This document shows, one piece after another, positions 20,561 to 28,400 of a stretch of DNA of 64,000 nucleotides. The stretch is from Bryopsis sp. KO-2023 (taxonomy: Eukaryota > Chlorophyta > Ulvophyceae > Bryopsidales > Bryopsidaceae). The translations under genes and the position numbers were made by a program. How positions within the stretch are numbered: position 1 is the stretch's first letter; each line of letters begins with the position of its first letter. The DNA lies in assembly GCA_030272585.1 (NCBI GenBank), contig BSYQ01000007.1:5646001-5710000 (forward strand). The letters are read 5' to 3'. The notes beneath the pieces are model-generated. The model was not told the origin of the DNA. It saw only the letters and a program-made list of their open reading frames with translations, and did not search any database.

Positions 20561-21027
20561 CAGAGATAGGACTTTACGGTTACGGTACCGTAAACCGTAC
20601 CGTAACCCCACTCCGGTCACTTACGGTTACGGTCACTCCGGTCCGGACCGGAGTGGTTTTCGTGCTCGGAACCGGACCACCGTACCACTCCGTACTGCTC
20701 CGGTACCGGACCGTACCGACCGTACTGGACCGTACCAACCGTAACCGTAAATAGTAACCCCCGCAGGGTCCCGAGAACCCAAAGGAACCCAGGGGGATTC
20801 GAACCCACGACCTTACAGACTATAGCCTAATGCTTTAGCACTGAACCACACTACTTCACGGTGATTTAGGGCCTGCCGTAGCTATACCGTACTTGTTCCG
20901 TACCGTAAAAACAGCATATTACTCCGGTTACGGTACGGAGTTACGGCCGTAGTACGGTGACCGTAACCCGACCGTAACCGGACCGGACCGTAGCCGGACC
21001 AGATTTTTGGCCCAAGTCCTATCTCTG
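20561..21027. mobile_element. hAT-like MITE inserted in gag
   Basis: 467 bp with perfect 14-bp terminal inverted repeats (CAGAGATAGGACTT...AAGTCCTATCTCTG) flanked by a perfect 8-bp target duplication ACTGCTAC (20553-20560 and 21028-21035). CAGAG ends and 8-bp duplications are hallmarks of the hAT superfamily. It has no coding capacity. The interior is full of GGTACGG/CCGTAACC words and holds a tRNA-like sequence. Taking out the element and one target copy brings the two gag ORFs into one frame, so it inserted into an intact gag. Confidence 0.92.
20784..20859 (-). other. tRNA-like sequence inside the MITE
   Basis: Minus strand: A-box-like GTGGTTCAGTGCTAAAGC and a perfect B box GGGTTCGAATCCCC with a mostly paired T-stem. 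The anticodon-like loop CTATAGT has T at position 33, but the acceptor stem does not pair. It is probably a decayed tRNA carried by the MITE. Confidence 0.5.
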
Positions 21028-22368
21028 ACTGCTACCACCACCACCACCACCACCACCACCACCACTTGCGGTTTGTCTTACTTGCTGACGGGTAGTCGCA
21101 CCCTGTCTAACGGAAGCGTAAGAACCGAGTGTAGCGAAAGGATTGGTTTGGTGATGACCAAATCCACCTGACGCTGCCGGTGGTGTAGTTGTTGAGCGAG
21201 GGGCCATCTGTGTAACACGAGGTGTTTTCATAGATGTCTTTTTCGCTTCATCACGTATGGTTCGTGAAGGACCCATACTGACAGGTGTAGGTGGTTTTGC
21301 AGCCGTAGACTGACGACTGTGCGAACCGGGTTTGGACTTATCAGGACGTCGGGAAGGACCGGGTGGGGTTGGAGTGACAAAAGCGGATGTACCAGTAATT
21401 GGGAGCATAGGTGCCGATGGAACCGGTGTAACTGGTTCTGGCTTTGTCTCCCAAAACTGTTTCTGTTTTTGTCTCTTTTCCATTTCCCGTAAGAGTTCTT
21501 CCTGATCGACGGCTGACTCCTTAAGCGTACGCTGCATTTTCTTCTGCAGGTTTACTTTAGTGTCCACAACCTCACTTTTGAGATCTTCAAGATGCTGACT
21601 CGTGGTTTCACCGCTACGTCTTATAGCTCGTAACTGGTCACGATTTAATGCCTCTTGATCCTCAACTTGTTTAGTGAGTCGGTTTGCAACCTCAGCAAAA
21701 CGAGCGCGAGTAGAGTTAGCCGTTGTCGAAACTTCAGCAACATCTCTTGCTGTGTTTTTGGCTAATCGATCAACGTGATGTAATACCTCTTCCTTCTGTG
21801 CATCTACCCGTTCGTTTACTTCTTGACGAGTTAGATGAGACAAGGTTTCGAGGTTTTTGGCACGCCCTTTCAGGTCTGATACTGCACTTGTGCATTCTGA
21901 CTCAACCCTTGTCAAGGGTTCTTGCCAAGCCACTTCAGCTTCATCTAACCGAGTATGCACATCAGCAAACGTATCACGCAAGTAATCGTATTGCTCGTTT
22001 AGCTGCCCAGTTAAATGCGACTGCTCGTCCTTACGGGATTTCTCGCGTTCATCGTACTGCGTACGAAACGAGTTGAATTCCGCAAGGAGCAGATTGAAGC
22101 GATTACCGATTTCTTGATCGGCATGTACAAATGCGGAAGCGACATTGTGTTCCAAATGCACCTGGCGGTGTTCTACACCTTCCAAATCTGCATTGTTGTT
22201 ATGCTGGATCACAATGTTGTTTTGAACCTGATGTACAACATGCGGTATGTGTTCCCCTTCCATGGGCTCATCTATGAGGGGTTCCTCATCAGATGGGTCA
22301 TGCAACACGATATCCGCGTCATACTGGACGAGTGCGTTATCATGAACGACCATTTGGTGATCACCCAT
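21028..22368 (-). CDS. gag: Chromovirus Gag, N-terminal part (long coiled coil)
   Basis: Open frame of about 449 codons from a likely start MGDHQMVVHD at 22368; an in-frame ATG 43 codons upstream lies in repeat-like leader and is less likely. After an acidic N-terminus, residues about 70-330 are highly charged with heptad-like spacing and read as a long coiled coil. A Pro/Ser/Thr-rich basic region and a poly-Gly tract follow. The frame runs into the MITE and stops 9 bases inside it, at 21019. Coding resumes in the same frame beyond the MITE, so this and 19554-20552 were one Gag of roughly 780 residues, which is long for Ty3/gypsy. As it stands this Gag lacks the capsid-like and zinc-knuckle parts. 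Confidence 0.78.
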
Positions 22369-22757
22369 GATCAAACCAATTGTTCGTTTGTTTAGAACGC
22401 TCGGGAAAGTTTTGTTCAACCTTTCGTACGGGCTACCCAGAGGGTGTACCCGTACGGTCAAGGGATTCAGTACTACGTATAGGTAGTATGTGGTCACGTA
22501 CGGCTTTGCAGTACGGTTGCAGTATGCTGTACGGCCTAAGCCGTATGCCTTACTTTAAAACTACGCTTAGTCAAGCCGTATGTTTCAACTTCGTCTTTTG
22601 TTTGAATTTCAAACGTGAACCGTGCGCACTAAGCCGTACCGGTTTGAACCGTATGGCTAAACCGTATCGATTAGATCGTACGTTTAGACCGTTCGGTTAA
22701 ACCGTATCGGTTAGACCGTCTAGGGACGGGTAGGCGGGACCTTGCTCCGAAACCAAA
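22369..22757 (-). other. Chromovirus 5' leader rich in CCGTA/TACGG words
   Basis: Between the primer-binding site and Gag the sequence repeatedly uses GTACGG, CCGTAT and TTAGACCGT words, many self-complementary, so the leader RNA could fold heavily. The same words dominate the MITE interior. Confidence 0.55.
22740..22755 (-). other. Primer-binding site of the chromovirus
   Basis: TGGTTTCGGAGCAAGG starts two bases inside the 5' LTR on the minus strand. It is complementary to a tRNA 3' end ...TGCTCCGAAACCA. The matching tRNA is not recognised. Confidence 0.8.
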
Positions 22758-23100
22758 TGATACGGACGCTTTTCACTTGAAGTTTTTACAACTTAAACCA
22801 AGGATACAATGCCCCAAACTTCTCTACTTAAATAGTCTACGCTCCTAGCGAGACTCGAACCTCCACCGTCCATTCCCGAGTGACTCACTCTACAGCTAGC
22901 GCTCTAACCAGCCACGAACTCCCACCAACCACTCACGACCACGTAGTACAGTGTCGCGTCATCTCACCAGAGCCCCACATCGTCACGTGATCGACTGATG
23001 GGTCTGAGAGTGATGGACGCGTGACCGTAGGGTCGAGTCAGTGGTGGAGAGCGCTGTTGGTGGTTGAGGTGACTACCGGTCACCACAGTCGTACGTATCA
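22758..23100 (-). repeat. Chromovirus 5' LTR
   Basis: 343 bp, apparently identical to the 3' LTR. GATGC (23101-23105) follows as the second half of the target duplication. Confidence 0.95.
22843..22934 (-). other. tRNA-like sequence inside the LTR (copy 3)
   Basis: Same module as in the other two LTR copies. In the 5' LTR it would lie where the element promoter acts. Confidence 0.45.
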
Positions 23101-23105
23101 GATGC

Positions 23106-23522
23106 ATGCTCCAGCTGACATTTGCTGTGGCAATTGCTGAGACATTTGCTGGGAGGATTGAGACCAATTTTACTGCACGCTATATTGCAGGAATCTTTTT
23201 GGGGATATCATTCTTCGAGGGTTTGGAAGTGGAAGCGGGCAAAAGTGATCAAGATATGATCAAGTGTGTGTTTTGGGAGTTATGGTTAGGAGATTACGAC
23301 CGAACGTTGACTGAGAGTGAACCTGGAGGTCGTGGTAACTGTGGGGATAAAAGGGGAGCCGCTTTCTTCGACCTTACAAAGCGGCCTGGGTGTCATTCAT
23401 TTTCTAACGAAAATGAAAATATAATGTTCATAACTTCTCACACAGACCTCGGATGGATCTCAAACAACTTTCAAATGATAGGAAATGTTTTTTCCTTGCG
23501 ATTAGACATCTCAAATATGTAA
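23106..23522 (+). CDS. Short hypothetical ORF at the chromovirus edge, 138 codons
   Basis: Begins directly at the insertion point (MLQLTFAVAIAETFAG...). A hydrophobic first third could be a membrane segment and the rest is polar. No family is recognised, no upstream exon can be shown, and the frame may be open by chance. If real, the chromovirus interrupted it. Confidence 0.2.
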   Translation: MLQLTFAVAIAETFAGRIETNFTARYIAGIFLGISFFEGLEVEAGKSDQDMIKCVFWELWLGDYDRTLTESEPGGRGNCGDKRGAAFFDLTKRPGCHSFSNENENIMFITSHTDLGWISNNFQMIGNVFSLRLDISNM

Positions 23523-24200
23523 ATTAATCAAGTCATAAGAAAGTTATGACAGATTTCACTATTTTTTTAATACTCGCGTTTTTGCGTATTTTTACCATCA
23601 CCCTATTAAACAGTATTACGTATTGTGACGTCTTGGAAAAAGAAAGAGGACATGTGTGAGGGAATGGAAAGGAGGGGTAGAATCCGAAGTCAAGTTGAAA
23701 TTGCGGAAAGTGAGTCTTTTTGGATAATTCACTTTCTGTTTTTTTTTTAATGATTTAAGCTCTTTATTGTTTATTTATTTATTTATTGTTTGTTTGCTTA
23801 TCGTTTGTTTGTTTTTTTAATCTCAATTCTTCTGTTGAATACAGAAACATCCATAGAAAAATCCATAGAAAAATCCAGAATCTAGTAGAAGCAGTGCTGG
23901 AATCGAACCAGCAAGAATTCATCCAAGACTGCTTACCCACAGAAAAATCCAGAAAATGTCCATGGTCATTCTTGTCCAACCCCACTCAGCCGAATCTAGT
24001 GCAGGAATCGCATCCCCTGTCCAAGAACTTTCTTTTTTTCATCGCATTCACCCCTCACCCTCACCTTTTCTGTTCTGAAACAGGGTTTCGACATGTCAAA
24101 CGCTTCTACTCTTGCCATTTCTCTACATGCCTTGTGCGAAAGGGAGGGAAAAGGGGGTTGGATTTGAGGAGGGAAGATTGATGAGCTTATTCTGAGCAAA
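23523..24200. other. AT-rich stretch before the plus-strand gene
   Basis: Low-complexity TTTATTTATTTATT near 23765-23790. A possible exon-like ORF in the plus direction near 23860-24000 is not supported by splice sites I trust. Confidence 0.3.
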
Positions 24201-25118
24201 ATGATATATCTTAAAACAGAATTCAGCTCTGTGATCGACTACCTTCGCGCCACACTTCATGCGGACTCCTTTTCTTACAGCGATTTTCTCTTGGCGAACC
24301 TGCAAGGGAAGAAAGGCACATCTTCAAGCTTGGGTGAAACACTTCTTTCATCTCAAGATGAAATGATTGAAAACAAACAAATAGTGACAGCAAACAACCT
24401 TGTGAAGAACTTGTCCACGGGGGAAGCACTCAGGAAATGGGCGTGCGTCGTTGGAAGGAACATCGGCGTCTTGGAAAATGGGACAATAACAGTTTCTCCC
24501 TCGTTTCCAGGACATTTCAATGTGTCGATAAAGACAGAAAAGGGGCAGAAAAAATCAGTTGCGAAAAATATATATCCGGGGTTCCAATTTTGGCCGGGAG
24601 ACAGCAAAATCGGTTATCCTATCCAGCTGCACAACAAATTTTTCCGTCCAATTATCCTAACCAAGAACGGAGAGTTGCTGCAACTAGAGGCAGTAAGGGA
24701 AGAATTTGAGGGGATTATCTTTGAAAGGGGTGACAATGGGTTGGTGATCAAGAGAACAATACCCATCTTGACTATGGAAAAGACTAAGCCTTCCTGGAGG
24801 AGAGGAACTACTATGCGAACAAGAATCAAGGAAATGAAATACATATTTCATGCACTGCATGCATTGGAGTCTAATGGGTATGGGTTTTTTTGGAGGGTGT
24901 TTTTTTTCAACGGAAACTGAATGTGTGTGTTTTTTTTCAGCTTACCTTGCCTTTTGCCCACTTGCAGGGATGCAGACGCAATGTCGAGCTTGTGGGAAGA
25001 ATACAACAAGGCCAACCAATCCTCCACAAGTAAACGGCTCCCAGCACTGGCAAGGTTCCTGGAGAAAACGAAAACAGCCATTGGGACAACACCACATCAA
25101 TACGAAACTATTTTTTAG
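24201..25118 (+). CDS. Unrecognised two-exon plus-strand gene (3' end firm, 5' end uncertain)
   Basis: Exon A is open from at least 24201 (ATG, with upstream in-frame codons back to a TGA near 24165) to about 24876, where GG|GTATGG is the likely donor. Exon B starts after a strong acceptor (TTTTGCCCACTTGCAG) at about 24969 and runs to a stop at 25118; the phases match across the junction. The product is about 275 residues, mixed polar and hydrophobic, without signal peptide or recognisable motif. The C-terminus reads MSSLWEEYNKANQS and ends PHQYETIF. The minus strand of exon B also shows exon-like features, so orientation is probable, not certain. It is convergent with the minus-strand exons ending at 25446. 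Confidence 0.45.
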
Positions 25119-25445
25119 TATTTTTTATTTCCTTGTGAAGAACTGGGGAGGGAAATGAAGATGTGCATTACGTGACGAAGTGATCAGAATCAACAGAAAT
25201 AATAACTCAATTTTTGTTTGCCTTTTTTTTTCTATTCTACTACTTTATTTTGTTCCTGGTTTTCTTTTCTGCTTTCTGCTTTCTTGACACAGGATATAAA
25301 TTTAATGGTCACCTCTTTTGTATTGAAAGAGACAGATCAAGTAAAACAACTGGCCAGACTGGAACGCAACAGAACAGCGATTTCACTCTTTCTTTCAGTG
25401 GTTCTTTCTATGAAAACTATCATAGAGAATTTGAAAAACTTACAT
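25119..25445. other. Convergent intergenic gap
   Basis: T-rich sequence between the ends of the plus-strand gene and the minus-strand exons. No other feature seen. Confidence 0.35.
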
Positions 25446-27881
25446 TCAGGGATTTTGGATCAGGAAGCCAGATTTTGTTTTCCTGTTCACCTTTTCGGCT
25501 GTGAAGGGCTCCACCTCTCTGCTGTGGAGTTTGGAGTCGTATTCCCGCACCACAAAATCTGAGGACTGTTTTCCAGGTTCCAGGACTTTGTTTGCAAGTT
25601 CGAATGACGAAACTGAGGTGCCACCTTCCAGATTCACGTTCATGGTATCTTGGCACTCTATTTCAAAAACATTTTGGGGAAATTTTAAGGGATATCCCTG
25701 AAATGTCGTGTACACCCTCTGAAACACTCTTTCAAGTTTTTGATGTGGAAAAAATCAAAATCCACCCACTGGGGTTATTTTTTTCTGAAGCAGTATCCAC
25801 CCACTAGTGGAATGATTGTCTGAAACAAAAGCGAATCATTGTCTAAAATGGGGCGCCATTAACGAAGGAAAAAAGTTCTCAAAACACTGGTTGTGAAAAC
25901 ATACTTACATGGAGATATTCGCCTCATTTTCTATCCATCCGTGCGCGACGCCACTACGACAGCTCCGTTGAGAATAAGGCCAGCAAGCTTCAAGTCCCAA
26001 CCTATGTTGCACAAGAAAAACAAACCAGGGAATTAAAAAACACAAAAGGGGGTCCAAAACAACAAACCCCAGCAAAATTTAAACAATATAGATATATACA
26101 AATATATGTCTATATGCAAAAAGAGAGAGAGAGAGAGATTGCCACTTTTTTTCACACTGCTTGCAAGGTGCTCTCACCGAAAGACTTGATGATTTTCTCC
26201 AACCTCATTATTCGGTACAGAGCCTCTTGCCTCAAGTAGACAAAGCACAGAGTGTCATGGGAGCAAGCAATCGCCTGGCTGCCAGTCGAATGCACACTTT
26301 CCTTCGCCCCAACTTCTTCATTTCCAGGCAAACACTGCGCCAGAGTCTTGGACCAGTACCTCTTCAACCCCAAATCACTTTGCTTGTGTTTGTTAGAATC
26401 GCGAGGGGTTTCGGCTGTCGATCCGGTGGCTTCTGGTGCTACTCGGATCCGGGGATCCCTACAGGGAGGGGGAGGGGTGGAACTCACTTGTTCAACACAT
26501 GGCAAGCTGGTTTCTGGCGGGCAGAAAACTCCATGCGGAACTGCGACATCGTTCCTGCTCAGATTCACCCCCGGCCATGCCCTGATCTGATCGAACACTT
26601 CGTCCTCATCCTAAGTACCAAACCTGATTAGCGCACAGAAAAGTTGCAACCAGCAATAAAACGACATGCGGAAGTATGGTGCATTTGAACGCAACCACAA
26701 ACAATCAGCCTTCAAGTCCTACACAAACCAAAGAAAGCCTCCAAACACAAGTTTGCATATACCCTCTGTGATGGTTCTTGGCGCTGACACAGCCTGGCAA
26801 ATTCTACCCCCATTACCACAATGCATGGAATCTGGAATTCGCACAGAACAGACCTTAGGAGAGCGTTCTGCTTCACATCGTTGCAGTTTGGGGCACGAGG
26901 ATTGCAGTGTGCAAAGATATCACAGGTCGAGACTGTGTGGGCATTGAACAACCAAGAACAGAGGTCGGGGGGTCACGAGAATGAGAAATCAGAAGGGGGG
27001 AAATTTAGACATGACGAATTATGATCGATGGGGACTGGGTAGCGGGGTTGAGATTCTTATCGAGTTTGGCATGTCGCCAACTCTCTGTTTTGTTCACCTT
27101 GTATTGTTGTTTATTTCCTCTACGAAAGGAAGAAGCTTTTTTTTGCATGTAAATGGACAAAATTTGAGAAGAAAGTGCTACACATTGTACATGATAATCA
27201 GCCACAAAAGCCAAACTGAAAAAAGGTGAGAAGAAAAACCATACCTGTCAACTCCGGATGTCGCAAGCAGAAGCACTGGTGAAAGATCAACACAGTGCAC
27301 AGGAATATCATCCATTCTGTCCAATACAGCACGTGCCAGCAGCTTCACTCCATTGTTACTACTCCGACAAAGCATAACCGGGCTGTCCTGCACAACCTTG
27401 CCATCACCCCCTGGAAACTTGAATTCTCGATCGAATCAACCAGGCCGTCTCAATGCAGCGTCCAAACTGTCCACATTGTTGAAAGTTCAATCAGAAATTG
27501 GAATTGAAATTTCACCACGAATCAGGATATCAGAAAACTATTGGGAGCTTCCCCCTTCCAGACTACCATCATGCAAATGCATGCAAGAACAAGGGAAGAG
27601 AAGAGAAGTATCCCAAACAAAGCTCAAAACAAGCCCAAAACAGTCCCCCCATCCCCCCTCACCCTTCCCTTCATGCTGGCACCAGTTGCAAGTAACTTTT
27701 TCTATGGAAGGATTTCCCCCTTCCAGACTACCATCGCGCGAGTGCATTACAATAACAAGGGGAGACAAGAGAAGTATCCGAGATAAAGACCAAGCACAAC
27801 ATAGTCCCCCCTCACCCTTCCCTCCAGTCGCAAGCAACCGCGGGCCCGCAGCTGCATTTCGAACGTCCGCAACCCCAGCGC
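25446..27881 (-). CDS. Unrecognised multi-exon minus-strand gene, possibly degenerate
   Basis: Exons with good splice signals on the minus strand: about 27410-27245 (GDGKVVQDSPVMLC...), about 26612-26490 (DEDEVFDQIRAWPGVNLS..., donor CAA|GTGAGT), a short one near 26460-26350, about 26246-26165 (...LRQEALYRIMRLEKIIKSF), about 25996-25913 (LGLEACWPYSQRSCRSG..., donor CAT|GTAAGT), and a last exon about 25724-25446 (VYTTFQGYPLKFPQNVFE... to a stop after GFLIQNP). A possible first exon begins MQLRARGCLRLEGR near 27864, in a GC-rich island. I do not recognise the protein. The exon at 27.4 kb resembles the degenerate second AAA domain of ATAD2/Yta7-type ATPases and follows a broken AAA signature, but the later exons do not look like that family. 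Joining them into one gene is inference. Confidence 0.35.
27245..27490 (-). pseudogene. Broken AAA+ ATPase signature (ATAD2/Yta7-like?)
   Basis: The minus strand reads NNVDSLDAALRRPG, a stop codon (TGA at 27438-27436), then FDREFKF. This is the second region of homology of AAA ATPases with the usual arginine (RPGRFDRE) replaced by TGA, one base from CGA. It continues without a gap into a segment like the second AAA domain of ATAD2-type proteins (PVMLC...LLARAVLDRMDDIPVHCVDL). The roughly 190 residues normally between them are absent. That points to a pseudogene or deletion, unless the upper part is intronic and only the lower part is exon. Confidence 0.45.
27545..27835. repeat. Diverged tandem duplication of about 150 bp
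   Basis: 27545-27690 and 27717-27835 share CCCCCTTCCAGACTACCATC, an AAGAGAAGTATCC block and a CCCCCCTCACCCTTCCCT block in the same order, with substitutions and a shorter middle in the second copy. Confidence 0.75.
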
Positions 27882-28400
27882 GCTCCGCCGTCCGCTGTTC
27901 GCGCTCCGTCGTTCCCGCACGCCCCACCGCCCTCCCGCGCGGTGCGCGACCTCGGCAGGGGGGAAATGGGGGAAACGATGACGATCGGGCGTTACGGGTC
28001 CTCTCGCGCGCCCGAAGGGACTTCGACTGCAGGCGATGGGACGGCGACTGATCACGCTTTTCGGGTGGATGGCGAGGGGACGATGGGACTTGCCACACAC
28101 GTCAGGCGTGATTAATCACGCCTCATCCCTCCCCCAAGCGTGATCAGCCCCCCGCTATATAGTGGGTAAAATGGGGTGGTTAACGCTGGTCTGGAACGAT
28201 GTTAACACCCGCCGTTGATCGCATCATCAACGCGTGAGCGTCGGACTCACTCTCGATTCGAGTCTTTTCACAAGAATCTGGCAACCCGACGGGCGACGCC
28301 ACCCGAAGAGAGGCGCGGCTTTTCCGCTCCGCAGTTTCTCCCGACGCGCGACAGAGTGGGTCGGGGTCCATCCTGTAACGGCGAAGTCGTGGCCGAAACT
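27830..28400. promoter_or_regulatory. GC-rich, CpG-dense island with TATA-like box
   Basis: G+C and CpG rise sharply against AT-rich surroundings. CTATATAG (28153-28160, a palindrome) could serve as a TATA box for minus-strand transcription toward 27.86 kb. The minus-strand sequence CCACTATAT is also found at the start of the similar GC-rich island near 38.9 kb. Confidence 0.4.
28105..28122. promoter_or_regulatory. Perfect 18-bp palindrome GGCGTGATTAATCACGCC
   Basis: Exact dyad within the GC-rich island, with the related half-sites GCGTGATCA nearby (28137-28145) and again near 28050 as TGATCACGC. Repeated TGATNA half-sites suggest a dimeric transcription-factor site. Confidence 0.45.

Larger units (their letters stand above)
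12722..23100 (-). mobile_element. Ty3/gypsy chromovirus, complete with LTRs and target duplication
   Basis: A 10,379-bp element read on the minus strand: 5' LTR 22758-23100, primer-binding site, leader, gag (split by a MITE), pol with protease, reverse transcriptase, RNase H, integrase and chromodomain, a spacer with three tRNA-like sequences, a RING-like third ORF, an AT-rich 3' untranslated stretch, polypurine tract and 3' LTR 12722-13064. LTRs appear identical and pol is open over 1,363 codons, indicating a recent insertion. The MITE in gag probably makes this copy non-autonomous. The chromodomain places it among chromoviruses, which integrate preferentially in marked chromatin. Confidence 0.95.

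Noticed and set aside
20784..20859. Functional nuclear tRNA gene
   Set aside because: The B box is perfect, but acceptor and anticodon stems do not pair and it lies inside a MITE.
27436..27438. Selenocysteine or reassigned TGA codon in the AAA segment
   Set aside because: Arginine is expected at this position, no SECIS-like element was identified, and the lid domain is also missing. Decay is the simpler reading.
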